Below are positions 11,237-21,639 of a DNA stretch of 64,000 nt, piece by piece. The notes under the pieces are model-generated. The model made no database searches. It saw nothing but the letters and a program-made list of their open reading frames with translations, and was not told where the DNA came from. Each line of letters opens with the position of its first letter. Position 1 is the first letter of the stretch. Both the position numbers and the translations under genes were made by a program. Source of the stretch: Lineus longissimus (lineage: Eukaryota; Nemertea; Pilidiophora; Heteronemertea; Lineidae); assembly GCF_910592395.1 (NCBI RefSeq), contig NC_088308.1, forward strand, positions 12,727,001 to 12,791,000. Direction: 5' to 3'.

Positions 11237-11824
11237 CCTAACAGCAATTGCAGACCATATTCCTGGTGATAGTGTTTTGTCATCTTAAAAATGAGCACCA
11301 GGACAAAGCACCAAAAACCTGCCACTTAAGATCAGATCAGAAGTTACCTACGTGGTGCCAGTACCCACAAGTGCTTGATTGACACCTAGATCATTTGAAG
11401 AAAAAATTGGCAGCAGAACCATGTGTGCATGGAGGGAGGTATTATAATATAAATACTGTGGAGACGCAATGTATTATTGGTCGTCCCAACATTGGGAGTT
11501 TTCATCCCCACCAGCCATATCAGATGGCCAACTGGTTTCCCTCACTCGACCAGAAAACTCATCAAAAGATACGAAAGATGTTGAGATTCAGATTACATTT
11601 GCTTGTTGTCTGCTGGATTCTGACCATCCATATGCTGAGTTGTTGCAGTCCCAGAACCATCGCTAATTCATGTTTTTGTGATGCACCTACTGTCACAACC
11701 TAATTCAGCTGGTTATTCAGGGTTATTTGCCTCTGATTTATCTGGTTATATCCTGGTGCAAACCTAATTTCTCAACATGACAAAATACTTTCACCAGGGA
11801 TATGGTCTGCAATTTGCTGTTAGG
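11237..11824. mobile_element. 588-base element with ~46-base terminal inverted repeats
   Basis: The left arm (11237-11282) begins CCTAACAGCAATTGCAGACC. The right arm (11778-11824) is its reverse complement with a few mismatches. The interior includes an open frame at 11469-11666 (DVEIQITFACCLLDSDHPYA region) that looks protein-like but is not recognised. No target duplication could be fixed. Probably a MITE or foldback element. Confidence 0.6.
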
Positions 11825-11867
11825 CGAATTGCCCAATACTAGTTTCTATTTATTTTGAACTCTGTAA

Positions 11868-14816
11868 TGGTGTGTTCACACTGGATGCGAATTGAAACCG
11901 AATTACGTAGAGCGCTCTCCGGAATACGAATTGATTAATCCAGTTTCAGAACGGTCGCGTCACACTGGCCCGAATACCCATTCAAATTGGTTTAAAACGC
12001 GCCACACTCAATGCATACTAACGGCGCGCCATCTATTATTATTATTATTAGCTCAGCTGACAAAGTCAGCTGAGCTTGTCAAACAAGCTGCTCAGTGGCG
12101 TCCGTCCGTCCGTCCGTCCGTCCGTCCGTTAAACCCATGGTGCACATTTTGTAACCGTAAGACCTAGAGACTTCAATTTTGCATTTCTGGATACTTCTGG
12201 TCAAACTCTACTTTCAAAACAAAATTTGTCGCCATTCGACCTACTTCCTGCGAGCGAGAGCGCATGAAGGAAACTGGCCTATATCGGCCTAGGAGCAGCA
12301 GAATTAGTCGAAATATGCTTTAATATTAAGATAAAATTCTTGAAAAACTATTTTATTGAGAAAAAGTTCAAAATTTTAACAGGAGAGGGCGCTACCTGCC
12401 TTTTAATTATTTCTGCTGATTCAAATTCCCGCCCGATGACGTCAGCCATCAATGAAGTCTCCTATTTGCCAGTTCTCAAAACATGGCAGCTACACAAAAA
12501 AGCAGCAGTAGCTCCAGGAATAAATCACTGTTCACTTCAGCCTCGTAATCGATTGTACCCCCACTTTATTGTGTTTTGTGTGGTGTTCCTATTCAATCAA
12601 CGATGTGAGGCCTTATTATGTTGGTTTTAATTGAGAAGGTGCATTTTAGCGGCCTACGAAATACCGAAGCGGAGACAAAATGGCGGCATGTTGTTTACTC
12701 GATCCATGTGCAATAATCTTGGAGCTCAATGACACTCAGCTCGATGACGATGGCCCGCTACCTGGCTACGGGCTAGTACTACGGTAGTCTGGTAGGCGAT
12801 ATTATCACCAGTTCGTTTCAGTGGTAGTCGTAAGGTCTTTAGGGACTACTTTCAGAAATTAGTTCTTGAAAATTTGGCCACATTTCTGTGAAAACGATAT
12901 CGGAAGTGCATGCTCTGTTATTCGCGATGACATCGCCGATGTATTTTGAAGTGGAGAATTCCCACAGTATGTGCAGTGAATCGGCATGATTCTGTTCGCC
13001 TATCTATGTTTTAGTTCTACGATTCTTTCATGAGTAAAAAGTAGACATTCTAAACAATACAAATATGTCACTCCCATAAAAATTGATTGGAAATTGAGGG
13101 AGCTACGGCACTCTCTTCGGCAACTGACAGCGCTGAACAAATACATTGCATACTGTACAATACCAAATAGCGTAGGGAATCACCAGAAATGACGTCATCG
13201 CTGGTCTAAATAGAAAACTACGGTGGCGCAGTAGAGCACAAGAAAAGGTTTAGCATTAACTTCGTCATGCAAGCTTCAGCAACAAAACGATTTCTCATGA
13301 ATGATTTACTTGATCATCATCAGCTTGTTTCCCCTGATAGATAAAAAAAATGATTTACAATTTCCACCAAAGTTTTCTATTTTGTGTATAGTCACATGTT
13401 ATTTAAGTTTAACTGGCAAGGAGCCAAGCAGACAATCAAAACTTACTATTGTTCAATAAAACATAATTTTCTTAACTCTGTCATATTTTTCACTTTCATA
13501 CTAAACAACGCAGGTTTCCCTTCATGACCCAAGAATAATTCTTTAGACATTTTTAATGACTCGGAATCCATGCACTCTGATTCTCCATAAATGGATGTAT
13601 GGTTTGACCAATTCTTGCATGACATGTCCACCAAACAAAATGTGAATGCAGTCCGGCAAAGAGGAACAACCAACCATTCACTTCGACTTTTAAAGGCTAC
13701 ATGGTTCCAAGAAAATACATATATACTACCAAGTAAAGGTTCATCCTACATTTTCGTTCATATGTAGTCTAGCATTTACTTGTTTTGGTAGCAAATACTG
13801 ATTTCTAAAAATCTTTTGCTTTCACAAGAACTAAACTATTCCAATTTTTGAAGCATACTAAATACTTCAAAATCTGGAGTAAAAGCTTATGCTAGTTTTT
13901 ATTCATATATGGCCCATCAACAGGTGCATACCATAAACCATGAGTGGCATAATTATGTCAACTAAAAACATTGGTACCGTAGTGAACGCAAAAGGATATC
14001 AAATACCATGGAGCATGCCATTTTCATGCATAATGAACTAAACACCGGGAAGATATTAATGATATTAACTCAGCTGAGCGCCAGGCCCTTGGGCCTCTTG
14101 TTATTATTTATTGACCTCCCATATGGGAGAATAAAATTTACGAGTACAAAACATATAAGTATATAATATCACAGTATCACACAGTCATTATTATACAAGT
14201 TAAAATCGCGTAAGGTGCTTGACCATTTCCACCTCCCGGCCATACCTATTGCCAAAGTTCGGGTCAAAGAGGAGTGTCCTCAGCGAGTCAACACCACCGT
14301 CGCTATTAGCGGAGAATCCCGGCCTCGCCCTCGAAAACGAGGCCAAAACCGGGGAAAACCCCGCCGCGACGATGTTGCTGACCAGCGTACCTTTGACCAA
14401 CGAACCGGCGGCAACATACCTTGCCAGGAAATGGAAATGCAAGTCAGTGTGCAAGTGTGTTGATTTTTCCCTATTCTATGGCATAACGAAAAACGATTTG
14501 AGTTAATGAGATCATTTAAATACATCAGTTAACTAGTTCGGAGCACGAGTTCCCGCGGTCAAAGGTCACTTTCCATGCGCCGGGCGCATGCGCAGTGCGA
14601 TCGAAAACCTTAATTCGTATCAAGCGCGTCACACTTGAAATCTCAATACGGTTTCGTTGATTCTGATTAGCTGATTCGCATTCAATTCGGTTTAAGAACC
14701 GTGTTGGTTAAAGCGGATTGAGATCGGTATGAACCGAATTGAGTGTGACGCCCCAATACGTATCAACGTTTTAATTCGAATTCAATTCGTGTTAAAACCC
14801 CAGTGTGACCACGGCA
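11868..14816. mobile_element. 2.9-kb element with TGGTGTG/CACGGCA ends, carrying a nested HINE-B
   Basis: The ends are inverted: TGGTGTGTTCACACTGG on the left and, read from the other strand, TGCCGTGGTCACACTGG on the right. Both ends continue into diffuse aattgaatt/gaattcgaatt motifs with further subterminal inversions. Excluding the nested HINE-B (12051-14100) leaves about 0.9 kb with no gene, a typical non-autonomous DNA transposon. No clear target duplication is seen, so the superfamily is undecided. Confidence 0.6.
12051..14100 (+). mobile_element. Short HINE-B element, 2.05 kb, complete ends
   Basis: The 5' hairpin is GCTCAGCTGAC-aaa-GTCAGCTGAGC, followed by a GTCC tandem run (12099-12128). 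The 3' end has TCAGCTGAGC (inverse of the first ten bases), the stem-loop AGGCCC-TT-GGGCCT (14083-14096) and CTCTTG. It sits inside an ATT run with T on both sides. Its 5' half (about 12793-13210) repeats the module at 7919-8345. No coding region is supported. Confidence 0.75.
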
Positions 14817-15403
14817 TTAAATCAGGATACCTCTCAATTACAGACAGCATTTTGTATCCTTGTCACAGCTGTTTCAGCTAGAATAGAAACGCAAGTTTAA
14901 TCAGACGGCACCAGACGCCGCTTTTTAGGGAGGTGCTGGCATGAAGGTGTTAATTGCTACCCCAATAAACAACCCAGTTCCTCACCCCAACCGCTTAAGG
15001 ATTACATAAAGGCCTGAATCCACCCATGTATGCCCCTTAGTTGTGTTAGTAGTAATTAAGATTGCATGCGTTTATTAGAACCAACTTGACCTGAACCAAG
15101 CTTTGTGTATTATATTCGGGCTGACTTTGATGGAGTTTTTCTGTAAAAATATTGATGATTGTTTGCACCTCTATTATGTTTCAGCCCAGATACCAATTCT
15201 TCTGTAAAAAGCATTTTAATATTCTGCATATAACATAGCTTTGTATGGCTGTGATTAGATTAGGTTTACACTCAGGCAAAGACAAATAAAAGGCATTTTA
15301 AAAGGCCCTACTTCGTTATTCGTTGTGAAGAATGGTCGTCATTTGAAAATGCCATGCCCATTACTTATGTTGTGGTATGAAAGATTGGTGCCCTGTTGTA
15401 CAC
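14817..15403. other. Unassigned stretch
   Basis: Nothing recognised: no splice-bounded exon, repeat match or long open frame. It leads into degenerate units of the minisatellite. Confidence 0.5.
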
Positions 15404-16430
15404 AAATGAGACAAATAGTCGTAAAGAACAGGTCTTAACCTATAGTATATATAGGCAGGACAAATGTGTCCTATTGTAGGCCTACCAAGATGAGACAGTT
15501 AGTTGCAAAAATCGACAGGTCACAACCTATGATATCATAGGCAGGACAACGGGTGTCTCATCCAGCTTGGGGTCTTGTAATTCCGGGAGTGAAGTTGAGA
15601 CAACAGTCACCAAGGACATGTCACAACCTTTATTATCATAGGCAAGGGATGTAGTTGTATCATCCAGCTTGAGGCCTTGTTATTAAGAGAGATGAGACAA
15701 CAGTCACAGAGGACATTATATGTTACAACCTTTATTATCATAGGCAAGGGATGTAGTTGTCTCATCCCGCTTGAGGCCTTGTTATTAAGAGAGATGAGAC
15801 AACAGTCACAGAGGACATTATGTCACAACCTATCTTTTATATGCAGGGGATGTAGGTGTCCCATCCAGCTTGGGGTCTTGTTATTAAGAGAGATGAGACA
15901 ACAGTCACAGAGGACATTATATGTTACAACCTTTATTATCATAGGCAAGGGATGTAGTTGTCTCATCCCGCTTGAGGCCTTGTTATTAAGAGAGATGAGA
16001 CAACAGTCACAGAGGACATTATGTCACAACCTATCTTTTATATGCAGGGGATGTAGGTGTCTCATCCAGCTTGGGGTCTTGTTATTAAGAGAGATGAGAC
16101 AACAGTCACAGAGGACATTATATGTTACAACCTTTATTATCATAGGCAAGGGATGTAGTTGTCTCATCCAGCTTGGGGTCTTGTTATTAAGAGAGATGAG
16201 ACAACAGTCACAGAGGACATTATATGTCACAACCTTTATTATCATAGGCAAGGGATGTAGTTGTCTCATCCCGCTTGAGGCCTTGTTATTAAGAGAGATG
16301 AGACAACAGTCACAGAGGACATTATGTCACAACCTATCTTTTATATGCAGGGGATGTAGGTGTCTCATCCAGCTTGGGGTCTTGTTATTCCGAGAGATGA
16401 GACAACAGTCACAGAGGACAACATATCAAG
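15404..16430 (+). repeat. Minisatellite, 102/99-base alternating units
   Basis: Three degenerate units lie at about 15404-15676, followed by eight well-conserved starts of ttattaagagagatgagaca. Two unit types are present, long (102 bases, ending ...cataggcaagggatgt) and short (99 bases, ...tatgcaggggatgt), in the order L S L S L L S, so the higher-order period is 201 bases. Both lengths are multiples of three, which keeps 261 codons open on the + strand and also a minus-strand frame. I regard these as consequences of the period and not a gene. Each unit contains GATGAGACAAC and, 60-70 bases later, its inverse GTTGTCTCATC. Confidence 0.9.
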
Positions 16431-16694
16431 GCAGTACCAGTACAAAAATGAAAAAGTCATGATTTCAATGTACACAATATTATTATTATTAATTATTCAC
16501 AATATACATTTAATTTACATTCAATAGACTCATACATTCAAAAAATAATAATACAAAGTTCACATCTTCATATTCCTTGCTATAGAAGTTTCAACTTTAA
16601 CTTTCTTTTAATAAAAGTGACAGACAAATGAACAATTCTTCTTACTAAAAGTATACGCAAATATTGTTGTCAAATTGTGGAACTGTAAGCTGAA

Positions 16695-16700
16695 TTTATT
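16695..16700 (-). terminator. Possible polyadenylation signal of the antisense ORF
   Basis: AATAAA on the minus strand, about 155 bases past the stop codon of the 578-codon ORF. The surrounding region is AT-rich. Weak evidence on its own. Confidence 0.35.
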
Positions 16701-16852
16701 AAAATCACAGTCCAAGATTAGACTAGAAACTAAATCTACAGTAAATAATCAAACAAAAGGGAAATGAACAATACACAAAGTATGTATGTGCCAGCCAGAG
16801 TCAGTCAGAGTCGAAAATCATGCGCAGTACTCCTAATTAAAGCAAGGGGAGT

Positions 16853-18589
16853 TTACTTGGTGAACAAATGCTTGAAGCAGCTCTGACACATCCTTTCATT
16901 GTTGTTAGCAGGACACTTTTTTAGACGACCAGGACATTCCTTGCCAGTTTCCAAGACTTTCTTGCAAGTTCTCTCGCTCTTCTTCAAATTGCCTAGATTC
17001 GCAGTAGTGCGAAGGGCATGATTGGAATACAACAACTTCATCTGAAGTTCAGAATCCCTGACACAGGCATATGTCCTCTTGTCGAGGTTGACAAGCTTGT
17101 GGATGCTCTCTGCACCCTGCTCACCCATTAAACCAACAGTTTTCCACTTGAACTCGAAGTCAGGAATATGATATGTAAGCAGGTGAAATTTCACGGTTAT
17201 AGAACAAGACGGAAAATTGACTGGAAACCAAGAACCATAACTCCAGCATTCAACAGAGAGAGTTCGAATTTCCTCTTCAGTGAGGAAGCGAGAGATTGAA
17301 ATAAGATTATAGATCCTGGCCATTCGATTGAACAATTCTAGATACTTATCATGAATGTCAGGGAAACCGTGTTGACTGAGAACAGCGACCAAGCCGTGGG
17401 GTTTTTCAATAATTTTGCGACAATGATTACCAATAAATGCATTGCTGTCGTAGGCCTGTTTATAAACAAGCAAGTCCTTTTCTAGCACGTTGTTTAGTTG
17501 AAGTTCTAGAGGACCTTGGTGCTTCTTTACATTAGCAAAAACCACATCCAACCTGGAATGGAGACTCGCGTGTTCCTTTTCTACCTGCTGTAGCTCAGCC
17601 TTGGATGCTTTGAGTGATGCCTTGTGAAAATCAACAAGCTTGTCCTTTGTACGAACACCCTGACATAGATAACACTTGAACTCATCATCATCGTGATCAT
17701 CAACATCTGCACCTTTTGAGTGCACCCTCTCCTGCACAAACAGTCGCCTTTGCAGGCGTTGGACTTCTCCACAGTAGCCTTCACTCTCCTTGATTGTCGC
17801 AACAAGTTTCTCCTGCAGACATTTGGTTGACTCATTTAACGTACTCCACCGACGAAACCACTCGCCACCAAGTTCCTTAATTGTCACGGTGTCAGCCAAG
17901 TGTTGCTGTTTCAGTTCAAGGATGGCATTGTCTCGCATTTGATTGTCCTGCATGTACAGCTCCCGAATCTGGCTAGCGCGATCACGATAGTCCGAGTGTG
18001 TGAGGATCGTTTCCTCGGTCAATCGATTCAACATGCAGATGAATAGGTGCACAGCCTCGCGAGTACACCTATCTCCGGTACCATTTTCATCACACTGCTC
18101 TCCAACAACTCCCATATTCCCAAGCCCTAGTCCCTTACTACGTTCGTTGATAAGGAAGGCCTCATCAAATGGCACACTAAACTCAAGTCCAGAGTTATCA
18201 AAACTCACCCACATCTTTTCATTACTAATACAAATTGTCTTTCCTAGTTTTACAAGGCCTGATCTCTCACTAAATAGCACATAAACAATGTCACTTCTAC
18301 CAGGCAAACAATCAAGCGAAACTCCTAGTCCTTCGTATATGTAATCAGAATGGCAGGTGCGCACTGTTCCTGTATAGTCCTCAATTTGGAAATGATGTTC
18401 ATCAACTTGACTAAGAACGGTTCCAAGATAAACGTTTGATTCCAATCTGAACAAACACGTGTCGCCGACATTGAATATACGTTTTCCTGATTTGCCAGTG
18501 GATTTCTTGGACTTCTTGCTGATGACCGCCTGCACCAACTTTCGAATCCAACCAAGCTTTTTTCTGAGGAGGGAAGTCACCATCATCAT
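16853..18589 (-). CDS. Unrecognised 578-residue protein, antisense within the ABCC intron
   Basis: A single uninterrupted frame, far longer than chance allows. The N-terminus (about residues 38-95) reads FNVGDTCLFRLESNVYLGTV, then FQIEDYTGTV, resembling a Tudor/SH3-like barrel. A similar second segment may follow (GKTICISNEKMWVSFDNSGL). The middle (about 200-360) is a charged coiled coil interrupted by KCYLCQG. The C-terminal part has NAFIGNHCRKIIEKP, KFHLLTYHIPDFE and GLMGEQGAESIHKLV, then a cysteine-rich end (CPGRLKKCPANNNERMCQSC). I recall GEQGAESIH-like motifs in unnamed invertebrate, possibly transposon-linked, proteins but cannot name the family. The start is the first of three ATGs. 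A splice acceptor just upstream suggests leader exons. It sits inside the 13.2-kb HINE-B insertion, so it may be cargo. Confidence 0.7.
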   Translation of the reverse strand: MMMVTSLLRKKLGWIRKLVQAVISKKSKKSTGKSGKRIFNVGDTCLFRLESNVYLGTVLSQVDEHHFQIEDYTGTVRTCHSDYIYEGLGVSLDCLPGRSDIVYVLFSERSGLVKLGKTICISNEKMWVSFDNSGLEFSVPFDEAFLINERSKGLGLGNMGVVGEQCDENGTGDRCTREAVHLFICMLNRLTEETILTHSDYRDRASQIRELYMQDNQMRDNAILELKQQHLADTVTIKELGGEWFRRWSTLNESTKCLQEKLVATIKESEGYCGEVQRLQRRLFVQERVHSKGADVDDHDDDEFKCYLCQGVRTKDKLVDFHKASLKASKAELQQVEKEHASLHSRLDVVFANVKKHQGPLELQLNNVLEKDLLVYKQAYDSNAFIGNHCRKIIEKPHGLVAVLSQHGFPDIHDKYLELFNRMARIYNLISISRFLTEEEIRTLSVECWSYGSWFPVNFPSCSITVKFHLLTYHIPDFEFKWKTVGLMGEQGAESIHKLVNLDKRTYACVRDSELQMKLLYSNHALRTTANLGNLKKSERTCKKVLETGKECPGRLKKCPANNNERMCQSCFKHLFTK

Positions 18590-18667
18590 TCCTAGTCAGG
18601 TCCATTTTGAAGACGAGTATACCTGGAATTGTAAAGGCGAGTGTAAACATAATGGCAGTGGCTAAAT

Positions 18668-18687
18668 GGGGGGGGGGGGGGGGGGGG
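18668..18687 (+). repeat. G20 homopolymer tract
   Basis: Twenty consecutive Gs (Cs on the strand of the 578-codon ORF), about 80 bases upstream of its first ATG and inside its probable leader intron. Its length is likely variable, and it may form G-quadruplexes. Confidence 0.9.
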
Positions 18688-18853
18688 TAACTGGGGGTGG
18701 CTCCAACAGACACAGCTTCTATTCTAATTCAATTCTGACACTGACCAGTGTTGAATCTAGAGAAAGAAAGGAAGTATCCTACAGATGTCCACTTTTATTT
18801 CAATGTAGATTCAAATAATATTTAATTGCAATCAAAATAGCCTCGGAACTTAC

Positions 18854-18934
18854 CATCAATCCAAAATCAGAGTAGTAATCACGCCTGTCTATAATGTCGG
18901 TTGCATTTCTGGTGACACATCTTGGAGGCTGAAC
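18854..18934 (-). other. Candidate leader exon of the antisense gene
   Basis: 81 bases bounded on the minus strand by a good acceptor (ctctttatttcag) and a consensus donor (ATG before gtaagt). One frame is open (VQPPRCVTRNATDIIDRRDY, then YSDFGLM), 27 codons. Joined in phase 0 to the acceptor at about 18622 it meets a stop quickly, so it is either untranslated leader or part of another isoform. A further donor (AAGTG before gtaagt) lies upstream at 19058. Confidence 0.4.
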
Positions 18935-20540
18935 CTGAAATAAAGAGTAATTTATTAGAACAGAATACATGCATACAAAGCCTACGGGAATACAGTATAA
19001 TGATTTCAATCATCTGTTTGTGAATACATAGATGAAGGGAAACATCGCTTAACTTACCACTTATCTTGTTCACTGCCAGATCAGTGATGTCGACGTACTG
19101 GGCCTATATACATGTAGCCTCTCGAATCAACTAAAGCATCACATCAGCCGGATTAAGTCGAGAAGTTATCTGCAGTACACACCATGCAACCAGCTGAAAT
19201 TAAAGAAAAAGGCATTTTAGTAACTGAAGGAATGTTTACCAGTCAACAAAAGGCACTGTTTTGGCATCACCCTGTACAAAAATACCACAACAAACTGGAA
19301 TGTGGGTCAATGGGCGAGTTCATTTTGCTAACAGGTGGATAATATACCAAGAACTTTTCTATATTTGGCGAATTCTTAAGACTATATTTATCAATTACAT
19401 CTGTAAAGATATTTTCAACATAAACTATGGTATATGCTAACTCATGGCTTGTTCATAAGCACGATCATGACTTATTATTGTACTATTACCCATGCTGTAC
19501 CCCTTTTACCAAAATAGACCCGACCATCGAACTTCAAAACTCAACTATTTTTAGACATTTGTTTTTCAAATGCATTTTCTGCATGAATATACAGCAAACT
19601 AACATAAAATAGATATATATTTTAAAAGTAAAGATTTAAATGAATACTGGAAGTAACTCGTTTTGCTAAATAACGATGAAGGGAATTTGATGTTGTACGA
19701 TGAACTTGGCACCCCATCTCAATCTCCGTCTGCAAGTCGGCCATTTTGAATTTGAGCAGATCAAAGTTTGAGAAATTTCAGAATAAACGCACGATTCTGT
19801 ACGAAACTGAAATGAGTTATGCAAAACAGCCGGGGTATTTATGATATATGATATTATGCCTACCTGGCTATCTAGTCTTGAAGAATTCCGAAATCTGTAA
19901 CTTGTCGAAAAATCGATAAAAAGCATGGAAATCGCTACTGTTTCGTTAATTTTGGTCCAAATTTCATGAAATTTTCAAGCCGGGTGAATGGTCATGTGAC
20001 ACAACTTATGAGCCAATGAAAACCGTCGTATCTAATTCGAGCACGTGTACAGAAGCACGCTGATGTTTGAACGATGCCAATGCATTAACCCTTTGGCTGA
20101 ATGGGTATTGCGATAATGTGTGAGATGTGTATTGGCGACAATGTTTACATAGCGGTTAACAGGCTTTTCGCATGGACCAATCGTTGGGCAGCAGGCTAGT
20201 AGGCAGAATGGTTTATTTCGATGTCATGTTTAGGCTTAGCTGAAACAGCTGTGTTGTGCTGTACAACCCAGCCTGGACATACCACCGTTGTCCATGGAGA
20301 AGTCTCATCCTCTCTGACACTTCTTTTCTGTAAAGCTACCGTAACAACATACTGAACTAGGGATATCTTCCGTTGCCTCCTGTAATATTTACGTACAATG
20401 GCTGATTAGTTCAATCATATTTCATCCAGCTGGCAGCTCTGCATTGGAAATTTTAGTGGTATAACGTGTTCTCTTGACCTTCAAACAGTAGTATAAAGCC
20501 GATATTTACTACTTTACACCATCCGTCCTATGTTATTAGG
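18935..20540. other. Unassigned 3' part of the 13.2-kb insertion
   Basis: Apart from the candidate splice donor near 19058 on the minus strand I see no exon, repeat match or long frame. It ends in sequence leading to the HINE-B 3' stem-loop. Confidence 0.45.
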
Positions 20541-20574
20541 TCATCCAGCTGAGCGCCAGGCACTTGGGCCTCTT
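20541..20574 (+). other. HINE-B 3' terminus with stem-loop
   Basis: CAGCTGAGC, which inverts part of the 5' end at 7376, then the AGGCAC-TT-GGGCCT stem with one mismatch against AGGCCC-TT-GGGCCT at 14083, then CTCTTG. It is followed directly by HINE-A sequence. Confidence 0.7.
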
Positions 20575-20745
20575 GTTGATGATATTCTTATGGTACTTAC
20601 TCCAAGCAACGATACATCACATGTCATACCGACTTTAGTTTGACCTATATACTATACATGTACAATGTTTCTTAACCTGGATGAATTCCAAAGCACCAAT
20701 TATCTATACGGTGAGCACAATGGCCCCTGGCCGTTTCATTTTCAA
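20575..20745 (+). repeat. HINE-A 3' end, right flank of the 13-kb insertion
   Basis: It starts in mid-monomer at gatgatattcttatgg and runs to tacggtgagc and the stem-loop aatggcccctggccgtt. It completes the copy interrupted at 7374. Confidence 0.85.
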
Positions 20746-21094
20746 AGATAAAAGATTTACAATGGGTTCAATATTTTAATAAAATTGTTAAAAAATTGCG
20801 GTCCCACGGCATTGTACTGTAAAATAATTTGTGGGACCAAGATGGGGGGCTCATGAAAAATTTGTTGGCACGAATCGGTTAAAAAATTTCCAAAAAGGAA
20901 CTTTTTTATTTCATTCCTGCTTAATTCTTTCATTTTGAAGATTAGTTTTAGCACGCTACAGGTGATTGTTTTTTTCAGACAGCTGGGGACCTTTGAGAAC
21001 AACCCTCATGGTCCGAAAAATTTGAGAAAAATATGGTTGCAATAGTGCATCATATGTATCCAGTACGTTATTTTTCCGACCTACTTTTCAAGGC
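20746..21094. other. Unassigned stretch
   Basis: AT-rich sequence with no recognised repeat or exon. Its last 50 bases begin to resemble the following repeat. Confidence 0.5.
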
Positions 21095-21545
21095 TACAGG
21101 ATCAAAGTCATCTGGCGGCACCGCCGCTTGAGAACGGTGGCATGTTTTGTAACCGCTGCAGCCAGAGATCTCAAATTTGGTGCAAATGTACCCCTATTGA
21201 TTTTGGGCCCGCCCCAAAATCTAAGATGGCCGTCGGACTGCCATCTTTGTTTTTGCATTCCGCCCCATAACTCAAGAACCAAGTGAGTGACAGATCTGAA
21301 ACTTATGTGGTGTGATGTACGAGGGTAGGCGAGAATCCCTATTGATTTTGTGCCTAACCCATTATCCAACATGGCCGCCAGGTCGCCATCTTTGTTTTCG
21401 AATCCCGCCCCATAACTCGAGAACCAATTGAGTGAAAGACCTGAATCTTCTGTGGTGTGATGGCTTCGGGGAGAGGAGGTTCCCTATCGTTTTTTGGGCC
21501 CGACCAAAATCCAAGATGGCCACCAGGCTGCCATCTTGTGTTTTT
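21095..21545 (+). repeat. Three degenerate 145-base-type monomers
   Basis: Units with gcattccgccccataactc, gaaccaagtgagtgacaga, and an inverted pair of AAGATGG/CCATCTT words. The same unit forms the larger array at 43.6-44.9 kb and a variant array at 53.1-53.8 kb. Confidence 0.8.
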
Positions 21546-21639
21546 TTTTCAGTATATATCGTTCATACTCTACCTAGGTCAGTCTTTTGCATATGTACTC
21601 TTATCGAGCACACCCAAGGAAAACTTTATATATATATTT

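Larger units (their letters stand above)
7375..20574 (+). mobile_element. Putative 13.2-kb Helentron-like element with HINE-B ends
   Basis: The 5' end carries GCTCAGCTGAC at 7376. The 3' end carries CAGCTGAGCGCC plus the stem-loop AGGCAC-TT-GGGCCT and CTCTTG at about 20546-20572. The left flank ends gtgacttgttttt and the right flank begins tgatgatattcttatggtac. Joined, they give the uninterrupted HINE-A monomer seen at about 50.3 and 51.1 kb, with no duplicated target bases, as expected for insertion between two Ts. A short relative with the same ends lies nested inside (12051-14100). No Rep/helicase frame is found, so it is not autonomous. The alternative is several independent insertions between two unrelated HINE-B ends. 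The exact empty-site match argues for one event followed by nested additions. Confidence 0.6.

Noticed and set aside
14200-14525. Overlapping frames on both strands of 81-95 codons
   Set aside because: They are GC-rich, open on both strands at once, lie in a non-autonomous element and have no recognisable motif.
15677-16462. 261-codon open frame with a repeated 34/33-residue motif
   Set aside because: It results from a minisatellite whose unit length is divisible by three. The minus strand is also open over part of it, and no start or splice context or protein family supports translation.
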